Source: Rhodopseudomonas sp. BR0M22
GTDB taxonomy: Bacteria > Pseudomonadota > Alphaproteobacteria > Rhizobiales > Xanthobacteraceae
NCBI RefSeq assembly: GCF_010907035.1
Contig: NZ_QUMK01000014.1
Location: 1-64,000 of the forward strand
Reading direction: 5' to 3'
DNA: 64,000 bases
Positions 20,847 through 29,836 of this stretch are shown piece after piece. How positions within the stretch are numbered: the first letter of the stretch is position 1; every line of letters begins with the position of its first letter. The notes under the pieces were generated by a model that saw only the letters and a list, made by a program, of their open reading frames with translations, made no database searches and was not told the DNA's origin. Made by a program: the position numbers and the translations under genes.

Positions 20847-23084
20847 TTACGCTACCCGCGCCGACCCCATCGCGAACTGCGCGCCGGCGGGCGCGCCGCT
20901 CTGCTGCAGTTCGAGCAGCCCGGTGATTTCCGCGTTCGGACGCGCCTGACTGAACAGGAATCCCTGCGCTTCCTGACAGCCTTCGGCGCGCAGCCAGCTC
21001 AGCTCCCCCTCGCTCTCGACGCCCTCGGCCGTAATGGTGACGCCGAGACCGGTGCCGAGGCTGATGATCGAACGCACGATCGCCTGAGACTCACGGTTGT
21101 CGCACAGCCCGCGGACGAACGACTGATCGATCTTGATCTTGTCGAACGGGAAGCTGCGCAAGTAGCTGAGCGACGAGTAGCCGGTGCCGAAATCGTCCAT
21201 CGAGATCCGCACCCCGAGCGCGCGGAGCGCATGCAGCGTCGCCAACACCTGGCTGCTCTTATCGAGCAGCAGCGTCTCGGTGATTTCCAGCTCGAGCCGC
21301 CGCGGCGGCAGGCCGGATTGCTTCAGCGCGTCCATCACGACCGAGAGCAGATTGCCGACACGGAATTGCAGCGGCGATAAATTCACGGCGACGCGGACGT
21401 CGTCGGGCCAGTGCGCGGCGTCCATACAGGCCGACCGCAGGACCTGCGCGCCGATGGCGTTGATCAGGCCGGTGTCCTCGGCGACCGGAATGAACTCCGC
21501 CGGCGAGATCATGCCGCGCTCCGGATGCGGCCAACGCACGAGAGCTTCGCTGCCGGTGATGCGGCCGTCGGTGAGGCGGACCAGCGGCTGATAATACGGG
21601 CGCAGCACTTCATGCTGCAGCGCTGCGCGCAGATCGGTCTCGATCTTGCGGCGAGCCTGAGCCCGTGCGTCCATCCCCACTTCGAAGAAGCTGAAGGTGC
21701 CGCGGGTGTCCTTCTTGGCGCGCGACAACGCCATGTCGGCGTTCATCAGCAGCTTTTCGGAATCGTCGCCGTCGCCGGGCGCCACCGCGATGCCGATACT
21801 GGCGCCGACGACGACCGAGTGGCCCTGCAGCAGATAGGGTTCGGCGATCGCATGCAGCAGCCGCTTGGCGAGCAGCACGATGTCCTCGGGCCGCTTGATA
21901 CCCGTCTGAACCACCGCGAATTCGTCGGAGTTGAGCCGCGCCAGCGGATCTTCCTCGCGGAGCGTCGAGCGCAGTCGGCGGGCAACGCCCCGCAACAGCT
22001 TGTCGCCGATCGCGTGGCCGAGCGTGTCGTTGACCGCCTTGAAATTGTCGATGCCGACGAACAGAACCGCGATCTTCTCGCCGGTGCGGCGGGTCTGGAT
22101 CAACAGCTCGTCCAGCCGCTTGCGCAGCGAATTGCGGTTCGGCAGCCCGGTGAGCCCGTCGTGATGCGCCATGAAGGCGAGCCGCATTTCGGCGCGCTTG
22201 CGCTCGGTGATATCCATCAGCGCCAGCAGTACCGCCGGCTCGCCATTGTAGGTGAGCTGACGCGAGTAGATCGCCAGGTCGATCAGCGAGCCGTCGGCCT
22301 TGACGTGCTTCCAGGTCTTGGCGGTGCGCTCCTCGCGCGTGTGGTCGCCGGCCCAGGGCAGCTCGGTCTCGAACGCCTGCAGCCGGCGGATGTTCAGCGA
22401 CGCGAACTCGGTGGGCGAGTAGCCATAGTGCTCCACCGCCGCGTCGTTGACCGCAAGAATGCGCTCGTCGTTCAGTTCACAGACGATCATCGGCACCGGA
22501 TTGCTGTCGAACATCAACCGGAACGATGCTTCGCGCTGCTTCAGCTCGGTGATGTCGACGCGCAGACCGATGATGCCGCCGTCGGAGGTGGTACGTTCTT
22601 CGATCTGGATGCAGCGGCCGTCGGCCAGCACCTGCTCGTGGCTCGGCCCCGGATTGAACATCCGCTGCAGGCGTTCGTCGATCCATTCCTCTTCGCGGCC
22701 GACTGCTTCCGGGTAGTCGCCCCGCGCGATGCCGATTCGCATCGTGTCTTGAATGCGCGCACCGGGCTCGAACTGATCGGCGCTGGCCTTGTAGATTTCG
22801 GCGTAGCGCTTGTTCCACAGAATGTAGCGCCCATCCGCATCCAGAAAAACGATACCCTGCGGAAGAATATCGATCGCTTCACGCAGCCGGGCGTGCGACC
22901 GCCGAGCTTCTTCGAGTGCGGCTTCGACCGCACGCTCGCCGTCGACCAGCTCGACCGGCTTCGATGACCGCCGCAGTCTCGACATCAGTTTTGGCGCAGA
23001 CGCATGGTACCGAAGCGCCTTGGCGCCTTCGGCGGCCGGACGGATTCGAGCCGTCTTCTTTTTCTTCAGCCGGACTTGCGGCAT
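20847..23084 (-). CDS. PAS-GGDEF-EAL c-di-GMP signalling protein (degenerate GGDEF, intact EAL)
   Basis: Soluble signalling protein of 745 residues: a basic N-terminus, a PAS domain (about 70-180, ILPQGIVFLDADGRYILWNK), a second PAS (about 185-300), a GGDEF domain (about 305-470) and an EAL domain (about 480-735). The cyclase signature is NSDEF at residues 385-389 in place of GGDEF, so diguanylate synthesis is doubtful. The EAL motif at 513-515 (GSEALVRW) and DDFGTGYSSLSYL are intact, so c-di-GMP hydrolysis is likely. The ATG at 23084 is chosen; the frame is open 38 codons further up. The input signal is unknown. Confidence 0.9.
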   Translation of the reverse strand: MPQVRLKKKKTARIRPAAEGAKALRYHASAPKLMSRLRRSSKPVELVDGERAVEAALEEARRSHARLREAIDILPQGIVFLDADGRYILWNKRYAEIYKASADQFEPGARIQDTMRIGIARGDYPEAVGREEEWIDERLQRMFNPGPSHEQVLADGRCIQIEERTTSDGGIIGLRVDITELKQREASFRLMFDSNPVPMIVCELNDERILAVNDAAVEHYGYSPTEFASLNIRRLQAFETELPWAGDHTREERTAKTWKHVKADGSLIDLAIYSRQLTYNGEPAVLLALMDITERKRAEMRLAFMAHHDGLTGLPNRNSLRKRLDELLIQTRRTGEKIAVLFVGIDNFKAVNDTLGHAIGDKLLRGVARRLRSTLREEDPLARLNSDEFAVVQTGIKRPEDIVLLAKRLLHAIAEPYLLQGHSVVVGASIGIAVAPGDGDDSEKLLMNADMALSRAKKDTRGTFSFFEVGMDARAQARRKIETDLRAALQHEVLRPYYQPLVRLTDGRITGSEALVRWPHPERGMISPAEFIPVAEDTGLINAIGAQVLRSACMDAAHWPDDVRVAVNLSPLQFRVGNLLSVVMDALKQSGLPPRRLELEITETLLLDKSSQVLATLHALRALGVRISMDDFGTGYSSLSYLRSFPFDKIKIDQSFVRGLCDNRESQAIVRSIISLGTGLGVTITAEGVESEGELSWLRAEGCQEAQGFLFSQARPNAEITGLLELQQSGAPAGAQFAMGSARVA

Positions 23085-23454
23085 GCACCACGCCCCACCA
23101 CCACGCAAATGACGCCCTAGTTGTGCAATAAGTGTCTGAAAAAATTGTATAACGGCAGGGATGTCGCAGCCCCACCGGATCTCGGACCCATGCAACATGC
23201 CCGCCGGACAGGCAGTTCAAGAGCGGCACTACGGTGCGGTGCGACCGCCAATCGATCCGATCGGGAGATTTTCGGCCGGTTTCCCCGTTTCGTGCCCAAG
23301 CGGTGTGCGGGCCGACCAGGGGCGCCCCAAATTGCGCCAGAATCGGAGAGGGTTAGCAGAGCCTTAAGTGCAGGCCGAAGCAGCCCGGCTCAGCACGCGC
23401 GGCAGGGTCGACACAGTAAGCACGGGCGACCGCCGCATGCGGTATAGTGGTCCT
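23085..23454. other. Divergent intergenic region, no gene seen
   Basis: This 370-bp gap separates the GGDEF-EAL gene (minus) from mepA (plus). An AT-rich patch, AAAAAATTGTATAACG near 23138-23153, is the best promoter-like stretch. No coding frame with plausible composition, RNA gene or hairpin terminator is evident. Confidence 0.5.
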
Positions 23455-24417
23455 ATGCGCCGTGCGATTCTCGATGCTCCGAAACTGCTCGCCACATTGC
23501 TGGTGACGATCCCCCTGTGGGTCGCGATCGCAGAAGCCCAGGACAAGGGTACGCTTCATCCGAAGCCGCTGCCGCCGCTGGCAAATCCGAGCGACCCGAA
23601 TCTTGCGGCGCGCGAATTGTTCGCCCGCAAATTGCGACCGGCCGCGATGCCGCCGCAGCCGGTCGGCTTCTACGCCAAGGGCTGCCTGGCGGGCGGCGAG
23701 GCGCTGCCGATCAATGGCCCGACCTGGCAGGTGATGAGACTGTCGCGGAACCGCAATTGGGCGCTACCCGAGACCGTCAGACTGCTTGAGCGCGTCGCCG
23801 AGAGGGCCCATGAGCAGGCCGGTTGGCCGGGCATCCTGGTCGGCGACATGTCGCAGCCGCGCGGCGGCCCGATGCTGACCGGGCACGCCAGCCATCAGGT
23901 CGGACTCGACGCCGACATCTGGCTGACCCCGATGCCGAACCGGCAGCTATCCCGCAACGAGCGCGAGGAGATGTCGGCGGTGATGATGGTGCGCCGCGAC
24001 CGGCTCGACATCGAGCCGTCGGCCTGGACGCCGACGCATTGGAAGGTGATCCGCGCTGCGGCGCTGGAGCCGCGGGTGGAGCGGATCTTCGTCAACGCGG
24101 CGATCAAGAAGGCGTTGTGCCGCGAAGCGAGGGGCGACCGCAGCTGGCTGCACAAGGTGCGGCCGATGTACGGTCACGATTATCACTTCCACATCCGGCT
24201 GAGCTGTCCGCCCGGCGTGGAGGGCTGCGTGACGCAGCCGGAGCCGCCGGCCGGCGAAGGCTGCAGCGCCTCCGACTTCGCCTATTGGTTCAGCGACGCG
24301 GTGCTGCACCCGAAGCCGCCGACCAAGCCGCCGAAACCGCGGCACCAGCTCACCCTGTCGGAACTGCCGGCCGAGTGCGGCGCGGTGCTGGCCGCGCCGG
24401 ACAAGAAGCAGGACTGA
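23455..24417 (+). CDS. mepA: Penicillin-insensitive murein endopeptidase MepA
   Basis: Periplasmic LAS-type zinc endopeptidase of 320 residues that cuts D-Ala-mDAP cross-links in peptidoglycan. A signal peptide (about 1-32, LLATLLVTIPLWVAIAEAQ) precedes the catalytic domain with GHASHQVGLDADIW (zinc His/Asp) and MYGHDYHFHIRLSCP (second zinc His group). Cys residues (KGCLAGG, LCREARG, LSCPPGVEGC) fit the disulphides of the family. The ATG at 23455 opens directly into the signal peptide; an ATG at 23437 is also possible. It is convergent with the antiporter gene. Confidence 0.94.
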   Translation: MRRAILDAPKLLATLLVTIPLWVAIAEAQDKGTLHPKPLPPLANPSDPNLAARELFARKLRPAAMPPQPVGFYAKGCLAGGEALPINGPTWQVMRLSRNRNWALPETVRLLERVAERAHEQAGWPGILVGDMSQPRGGPMLTGHASHQVGLDADIWLTPMPNRQLSRNEREEMSAVMMVRRDRLDIEPSAWTPTHWKVIRAAALEPRVERIFVNAAIKKALCREARGDRSWLHKVRPMYGHDYHFHIRLSCPPGVEGCVTQPEPPAGEGCSASDFAYWFSDAVLHPKPPTKPPKPRHQLTLSELPAECGAVLAAPDKKQD

Positions 24418-24443
24418 ATCTTGGTCGCGCGAGGTCGCTCCCG

Positions 24444-26237
24444 CTAGACTCCGGCCAGCAACGACCAGACTTCGGACAGCTTGGTCTTGATTTTGGCGAG
24501 CCTGCTCGGCGGCGGCGCCTCGTCGTCATCTTCGGGCAATCGCAGGCCGACCACATTGACCCGGCCGCCGCCGAGGCTGCGCGCCACCAGTACGATCGAA
24601 TCCAGCGGCAGTGTTGCGCCGACGACCGGGGCCTGATCGAGATGGATGTCGAAGTAATCGGCCAGCGTCAGCGCCTCCTGGCCGGGCGTCACACTGATCC
24701 CGTAGGCGGCTGCGAGATCGCCGAGCGACGTTTCGCCCGGCACGATGAAGTCGCCGAGCAGATGTGGGTCCGGCGCGGCCGAAGGCGGCATGTCGACGAA
24801 GAACCGGTCGAGTGCCGCGGCCTTCTCCGGCGGCGCCAGCAGATAGATGTAGTCGCCGGGAGTGATCGGCTCGGCTTCTTCCGGAGTGAGAATCCGTTCG
24901 TCGCGAATCACCAGCGTCGGTTTCGACCAGGAGGGAATCAGTCCGCGCTTCAGATACAGGCTCTTCGGCCGCACCGCGTAACCGACGAGCTGTTGTTCGA
25001 GCTGGCCGGGCAGATCCAGCTCGATGCGCCGCGGCCCGCGATCGGTCCGCGGCAGCGCGACATGCAGCTTGCGGGCCGCCGGCGCCAGGGTCCAGCCCTG
25101 CAGCATCAGCGAAATCAGCACCACCACAAAAGCAACGTCGAAATACAAGTAAGCCTTCGACAGACCGACCAGCATCGGGATCGACGCCAGAAAGATCGCG
25201 ACCGCGCCGCGCAGGCCGACCCAGGCGATGAACAGCCGCTCCCGCCAATTGAAGCGGAACGGTGCCAGACAGACGAACACGGCGACCGGCCGCGCCACCA
25301 GCATCAAGGCCAGCGCGATCACCACCGCCGGCCCGATGCTGCCCATCAGCCGCTGCGGCGAGACCAGGAGGCCGAGCAGCACGAACATCACGATCTGCGC
25401 CAACCAGGTGGCGGCATCGAGAAACGCCACGACCGAGTTGTGGGCCCGTGTCGGCTGATTGCCGATGATCATGCCGGCCAGATACACCGCGAGAAATCCC
25501 GAGGCGTGCGAGATCTGCGCGGCGCCGAATACCACCAGCGCAGCGGTGGTGACAAACGGCGCATGCAGACCCTGCGGCAGCGCGACGCGATTGAGCGCCA
25601 TCACCACGACGCGGCCGCCGACCACGCCGATCACCGCGCCGAGCGCCGCCTCGCGGACGAACTCGATCAGCACGTGCAGGATCGAGCTTTCGCCGCGGGT
25701 GATCAGCTCGACCAGCATCAGGGTCAGGAACACGGCGAACGGATCGTTGGTGCCGGATTCGACTTCCAGCGTGGCGCCAACGCGCGGGCGCAGCCGCAGA
25801 CCCTGGGCGTGCACCAGCAGAAATACCGCCGCCGCGTCGGTCGAGGCAACGACGGCACCGGCCAGCAGCGCCTCGACCCAGCCCAGATCGAGCATGTATT
25901 TGGCCACCGGCGCGGTGAGAAGCGCCGTCAGCAAGACGCCGAACGTGGCCAGCCCCATCGACGGCGCCAGCACCGCCTTGATGCTGGAGAAGCGGGTTTT
26001 CAGGCCGCCGTCGAACAGGATCAGCGCCAGCGCCACCGAGCCGACGAGGTAAGTGCTGCCCAGATCGTTGAAATTGAGCCCACCCGGGCCGGAATCGCCG
26101 GCCAGAATGCCGATCACCAGGAACACCAGCAGCAGCGGCGCGCCGAACCGCAGCGCCAACAGGCTCGACAGGATTCCCGCCATCACCAGGACCGAGCCGA
26201 GCAGAATGGCGATGCTGACCGAGTCGAGGGACTCCAT
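24444..26237 (-). CDS. Potassium/proton antiporter, CPA1 family (CvrA/NhaP2-like)
   Basis: Cation/proton antiporter of 597 residues: about 12-13 TM helices (residues 5-390) containing VASTDAAAVFLLV and EVESGTNDPFAVFLT, the conserved Asp pair region of CPA1 exchangers. The C-terminus has a TrkA_C/RCK-like regulatory domain (about 410-490) and a CorC/HlyC-type domain (about 500-580). This layout is that of CvrA/NhaP2 potassium/proton antiporters, which protect against osmotic or potassium stress. It is divergent from map with a gap of about 195 bp. Confidence 0.92.
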   Translation of the reverse strand: MESLDSVSIAILLGSVLVMAGILSSLLALRFGAPLLLVFLVIGILAGDSGPGGLNFNDLGSTYLVGSVALALILFDGGLKTRFSSIKAVLAPSMGLATFGVLLTALLTAPVAKYMLDLGWVEALLAGAVVASTDAAAVFLLVHAQGLRLRPRVGATLEVESGTNDPFAVFLTLMLVELITRGESSILHVLIEFVREAALGAVIGVVGGRVVVMALNRVALPQGLHAPFVTTAALVVFGAAQISHASGFLAVYLAGMIIGNQPTRAHNSVVAFLDAATWLAQIVMFVLLGLLVSPQRLMGSIGPAVVIALALMLVARPVAVFVCLAPFRFNWRERLFIAWVGLRGAVAIFLASIPMLVGLSKAYLYFDVAFVVVLISLMLQGWTLAPAARKLHVALPRTDRGPRRIELDLPGQLEQQLVGYAVRPKSLYLKRGLIPSWSKPTLVIRDERILTPEEAEPITPGDYIYLLAPPEKAAALDRFFVDMPPSAAPDPHLLGDFIVPGETSLGDLAAAYGISVTPGQEALTLADYFDIHLDQAPVVGATLPLDSIVLVARSLGGGRVNVVGLRLPEDDDEAPPPSRLAKIKTKLSEVWSLLAGV

Positions 26238-26431
26238 TGCCTCTCTGCGATTTGGTGAGGGTGTGCGTGTTCATCCTTAACGTTGCCGGATTGCGTCGCC
26301 AAGAGAACATTGCCGCATCGCCCGGCCATGTCCGGGGGGCGACGCAGACGGCCGGCCCCCGCGCTTGCTGCGACGGGCCGCGATCACTAGATTGGCGTCA
26401 AATCACCCGCTTCCTCAAAAGACTGGTCCGC

Positions 26432-27256
26432 ATGAGCTACGTCGACGCCACCGAAACCGCCCAGCGCAAGACCGGGCAGATCAAGCTGCACGGCCCCGCC
26501 GGTTTCGCCGGCATGCGCAAGGCCGGCCAATTGGTGGCACGTTGCCTCGACGAGCTGGTCGACATCGTCAAGCCAGGGGTTCCTACCTCCAAGATCGACG
26601 ACTTCGTGCGCGAGTTCGCCTTCAGCCATGGCGCCTATCCGGCGACGCTGATGTACCGCGGCTATCGCTACTCGACCTGCACCTCGCTCAACCATGTCGT
26701 CTGCCACGGCATGCCGGGCGACCGGCCGCTGAAGGAAGGCGACATCGTCAATGTCGACGTCACCATGATCCTCGACGGCTGGTACGGCGATTCCAGCCGG
26801 ATGTATCCGGTCGGGCCGATCGCCCGCAAAGCCGAGCGGCTGATCGACGTCACCTACGAGTCGCTGCTGCGCGGCATCGCGGCGGTGAAGCCGGGCGCCA
26901 CCACCGGCGACATCGGCCACGCCATCCAGAGCTTCGTCGAACCGCAGCAGATGAGCGTGGTGCGCGACTTCTGCGGCCACGGCCTCGGCCGCCTGTTCCA
27001 CGACGAGCCGAACATCATCCATGTCGGCAGCCCGGGGCAGGGCGCTGTGCTGAAGCCCGGCATGTTCTTCACCATCGAGCCGATGATCAATCTCGGCAAA
27101 CCCTATGTGAAGATCCTGTCCGACGGCTGGACCGCAGTGACCCGCGACCGCTCGCTGTCGGCGCAGTTTGAACACTCGATCGGCGTCACCGAAGACGGCT
27201 GCGAGATCTTCACGGCTTCGCCCAAGGGCCTCGACAAGCCGCCGTTCCAGAGCTGA
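26432..27256 (+). CDS. map: Methionine aminopeptidase, type I
   Basis: Removes the initiator Met from new proteins; 274 residues. Metal ligands and motifs of type I enzymes are visible: SLNHVVCHGMPGDRPL, VDVTMILDGWYGDSSRM (two Asp), FCGHGLGRLFHDEPN (His), FTIEPMINLG (Glu) and SAQFEHSIGVTEDG (Glu). An ATG at 26432 gives the expected N-terminus; the frame is open further upstream without homology. The N-terminal extension of about 20 residues (to KTGQIKLHGP) is usual for this group of alphaproteobacterial enzymes. Confidence 0.95.
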   Translation: MSYVDATETAQRKTGQIKLHGPAGFAGMRKAGQLVARCLDELVDIVKPGVPTSKIDDFVREFAFSHGAYPATLMYRGYRYSTCTSLNHVVCHGMPGDRPLKEGDIVNVDVTMILDGWYGDSSRMYPVGPIARKAERLIDVTYESLLRGIAAVKPGATTGDIGHAIQSFVEPQQMSVVRDFCGHGLGRLFHDEPNIIHVGSPGQGAVLKPGMFFTIEPMINLGKPYVKILSDGWTAVTRDRSLSAQFEHSIGVTEDGCEIFTASPKGLDKPPFQS

Positions 27257-27343
27257 CCGGGTCCATCGCGCAGCCGCCGCAGCATCGGCAAACGCCGCCT
27301 CAGCGCGGTGCCGACGCTGAAGAGTCAATTCAGTGCTCGCGTC

Positions 27344-27553
27344 GCCCTCACCCCACCCCTCTCCCGCAGGCGGGAGAGGGAGCTGGCTGCCTGCGGGGTT
27401 AAGTAATACATTTCGAGCGGACGCAGAGTGGCGGCCACCGCCTGTTCCAAACCAAGCTCTCTTCCTAACTACGGCTCTCTCGCTGAGCCACAGCCCCTCC
27501 CGATGCACAGCGCGCTCCCTCTCCCGCGTGCGGGAGAGGGCTGGGGTGAGGGC
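27344..27553. repeat. Composite dyad repeat (family D: cctctcccgc...gcgggagagg)
   Basis: The outer arms GCCCTCACCCCA (27344-27355) and TGGGGTGAGGGC (27542-27553) flank two small hairpins, CCTCTCCCGCAGGCGGGAGAGG near 27358 and CCCTCTCCCGCGTGCGGGAGAGGG near 27519, with about 130 bp between. The element fills most of the gap between the convergent genes map and ku and may act as a terminator structure. Confidence 0.75.
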
Positions 27554-27579
27554 AACGCGGACATTGATGTTGTGATGAA

Positions 27580-28578
27580 CTAACCGGCCTTCCGGGCTTT
27601 AGGCCCCGCCAGGCTCCGCGCCGGCTTCCTTGCCTTCGCCGGTTCTTCCTTCGCCTTGGCGGCGCCGTTCCCCGCAATCGGCAGCAGCATTTCCTTTTGG
27701 CCAGGCGCGGTCTTGCGCGTCTTGGCACGGGCGGGCTTGGCGGGGGCCAACTTCTTGGCGGCCCCGGATGAGGCCGACTTCTTCGCCGCCGGCGCTGACT
27801 TCCCGGAATCGCCGAGGCTCCTGCGCAGCGCGTCCATCAGGTCGACGACGTTGTCGCCGCGGGGCCTTGCCTGCGGCTTGACCGGCTGTCCGGCCATCTT
27901 GCTGTTGATCAGTTCGGTGAGGGCGCTTTCGTAGTGATCTTCGAACAGATCGGGCTGGAAGTGGCCGGACTTCTGCTCGACGATATGTTTGGCGAGATCG
28001 AGCATATCCTTGGTGATCTTGACGTCCTGGATGTCGTCGAAATAATCGCCGGCATCGCGCACCTCGTAGGGATAGCGCAGCAGCATCCCGACCAGGCCTT
28101 TGTCGCGCGCTTCAAGCGCGATGACGTGCTCGCGATTGGTCAGTACCACCCGCGCCAGCGCCACCTTGTCCATGCTGCGGATGGTTTCGCGGATCACCGC
28201 ATAGGCATCGTGGCCGACCTTGCCGTCCGGCACCAGGTAATACGGGCGGACCAGATACAGATCGTCGATCTCCGCGCGCGGTACGAACTGATCGATTTCG
28301 ATGGTGCGGGTCGACTCCAGCGCGATGTTGTCCAGCTCGTCCTTGGTGACCTCGATGTAGCTGTCGGTATCGACCTTGTACCCCTTCATGATCTCGTCGG
28401 CCGGCACCTCGTCGCCGGTCTCGGCATCGACCTTCAGGTATTTGATCCGATGCCCGGTGGTCCGGTTGATCTGGTTGAAGCTGATCTTTTCGGAATCCGA
28501 CGTGGCCGGGTAGAGCGCTACCGGGCAGGTCACCAAAGACAACCTCAGAAAGCCCTTCCAGTTGGCGCGCGGGGCCAT
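27580..28578 (-). CDS. ku: Non-homologous end joining protein Ku
   Basis: DNA double-strand-end binding protein of 332 residues that bridges ends and recruits a LigD-type ligase. The Ku core is at residues 1-255, starting MAPRANWKGFLRLSLVTCPV and containing EISF-like KISFNQINRTTGHRIKYLKV and the DVKITKDMLDLAKHIVEQKSG region. The C-terminal 75 residues are a Lys/Ala/Pro-rich tail (AAKKSASSGAAKKLAPAKPARAK), likely DNA binding. No ligD is in the window. It is divergent from a small gene and radC, so repair functions cluster here. Confidence 0.95.
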   Translation of the reverse strand: MAPRANWKGFLRLSLVTCPVALYPATSDSEKISFNQINRTTGHRIKYLKVDAETGDEVPADEIMKGYKVDTDSYIEVTKDELDNIALESTRTIEIDQFVPRAEIDDLYLVRPYYLVPDGKVGHDAYAVIRETIRSMDKVALARVVLTNREHVIALEARDKGLVGMLLRYPYEVRDAGDYFDDIQDVKITKDMLDLAKHIVEQKSGHFQPDLFEDHYESALTELINSKMAGQPVKPQARPRGDNVVDLMDALRRSLGDSGKSAPAAKKSASSGAAKKLAPAKPARAKTRKTAPGQKEMLLPIAGNGAAKAKEEPAKARKPARSLAGPKARKAG

Positions 28579-28686
28579 GACGCATACTCCACTGCTACTC
28601 GAACCGGACTCAAAGCCGGAAGGACTCGGATTCGTTCCCCGGACCGACTATCTTGCGTGCCGAGGAGCGTCAGCGGAGCCGCCGCC

Positions 28687-28929
28687 ATGGTCGATCGTCC
28701 CCGGGAATTGCCGCGCGATCTTGCAACGCGGATGGCGCGGCGCAGCACGCCGGCCGACGGCTTCCTGCGCGAGACCTTCGTGCTGCCTCGGCCCGCCGCC
28801 CGCGCCAAGGCGAAGGCGTTTCTCGAGGCCTGGCCCAAGGCTGCCTACATGAGCAGCGTCGAGAGCTGGCGGGAACTGCCGGGCGACACCATCGAATTCA
28901 CGATGCGCCGGCTGCCCAGCGCCGATTAG
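28687..28929 (+). CDS. Hypothetical 80-residue protein
   Basis: Small ORF (80 residues, start MVDRPRELPRDLATRMARR) with coding-like composition and GCGGAG upstream of the ATG. The sequence TPADGFLRETFVLPRPAARA is followed by KAKAFLEAWPKAAYMSSVESW and a short tail ending LPSAD. No catalytic motif, signal peptide or TM helix is visible and I do not recognise the family. It sits between ku (divergent) and radC (same strand, 15 nt to the upstream-most radC start). Confidence 0.65.
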   Translation: MVDRPRELPRDLATRMARRSTPADGFLRETFVLPRPAARAKAKAFLEAWPKAAYMSSVESWRELPGDTIEFTMRRLPSAD

Positions 28930-29016
28930 CGTCCCGGAACTCTGTTGGCCGCCCGCAGCAAGCCGCGGATTCGGGTTGCAAAAGCCACGCAGCACGGCAA
29001 GGTTGTGCGAAACGAG

Positions 29017-29754
29017 ATGTGCGCGGCCATGGACATGCCGACAGACAACGCCGAGCGACTGCAGACGCCGGGATTTGCCGAAGCCCCGCATTATCATGGC
29101 CATCGCGAACGGCTGCGGGAGCGGTTTCGCGAGGCCGGCGCCGATGCGCTGTCCGATTACGAATTGCTCGAGCTGGTGCTGTTCCGGGCGCTGCCGCGCC
29201 GGGACGTCAAGCCGCTGGCCAAGGCGCTGATCGCCAGGTTCGGCTCGTTCGCCGAGGCGGTGCAGGCGCCGGCCGAGCGGCTGCGGGAAGTCGGCGGGCT
29301 CGGCGATGCCGCCGTGATCGAGATGAAGCTGGTCGCGGCTGCGGCGGCGCGGGTCACCAAGGGGCAGGTGAAGCAGCGCACCGTGCTGTCGTCGTGGTCG
29401 GCGGTGATCGACTATTGCCGCACCACCATGGCGTTCGCCGACAAGGAGCAGTTCCGGATTCTGTTTCTCGACAAGCGCAACCAGCTGATCGCCGACGAGC
29501 TGCAGCAGGTCGGCACGGTGGACCACACACCGGTGTACCCGCGCGAGATCGTCAAACGCGGGCTGGAACTGTCGGCCACCGCGGTGATCATGGTGCACAA
29601 TCACCCCTCCGGCGATCCGACGCCGTCGCAGGCCGATATCCAGATGACCAAGTCGATCATGGCGATCGCCGAGCCGCTCGGCATCGCGGTGCACGACCAT
29701 ATCATCGTCGGCAAGAACGGCCACGCCAGCCTCAAAGGGCTGAGGCTGATTTGA
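29017..29754 (+). CDS. radC: RadC family JAB/MPN-domain protein
   Basis: RadC-type protein of 245 residues. The N-terminal helix-hairpin-helix-like part has [13 protein letters not shown] and [23 protein letters not shown]. The C-terminal JAB1/MPN metalloprotease-like domain carries the zinc motif [15 protein letters not shown] (His-x-His...Asp). Function is unsettled; the older claim of a recombination repair role is not firmly supported. The ATG at 29017 is chosen; a TTG at 28945 would add 24 basic residues. It follows the 80-residue gene. Confidence 0.92.
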   Translation: MCAAMDMPTDNAERLQTPGFAEAPHYHGHRERLRERFREAGADALSDYELLELVLFRALPRRDVKPLAKALIARFGSFAEAVQAPAERLREVGGLGDAAVIEMKLVAAAAARVTKGQVKQRTVLSSWSAVIDYCRTTMAFADKEQFRILFLDKRNQLIADELQQVGTVDHTPVYPREIVKRGLELSATAVIMVHNHPSGDPTPSQADIQMTKSIMAIAEPLGIAVHDHIIVGKNGHASLKGLRLI

Positions 29755-29776
29755 GGCAATCCACGACGCCTCCGCC

Positions 29777-29812
29777 GTCATTGCGAAGAGCCGAAGCCGA
29801 CGACGCAATGAC
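29777..29812. repeat. Short REP-like dyad repeat (family A)
   Basis: GTCATTGCGAAGAGCCGAAG ends with CGCAATGAC, a shortened version of the repeat at 1318-1399. It lies between the convergent radC and crotonase genes and could fold as a terminator-like hairpin. Confidence 0.65.
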
Positions 29813-29836
29813 GGAGGAGGGCCGCGGCGGTCTCAA

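Noticed and set aside
23823-26258. 811-codon open frame on the plus strand
   Set aside because: It covers mepA in a wrong frame and the antiporter antisense; rich in Gln/His/Arg without any domain.
27344-27553. Considered as a CRISPR-like array because of repeated CCTCTCCCGC units
   Set aside because: There are only two hairpin units in inverted arrangement, with no regular spacers and no cas genes.
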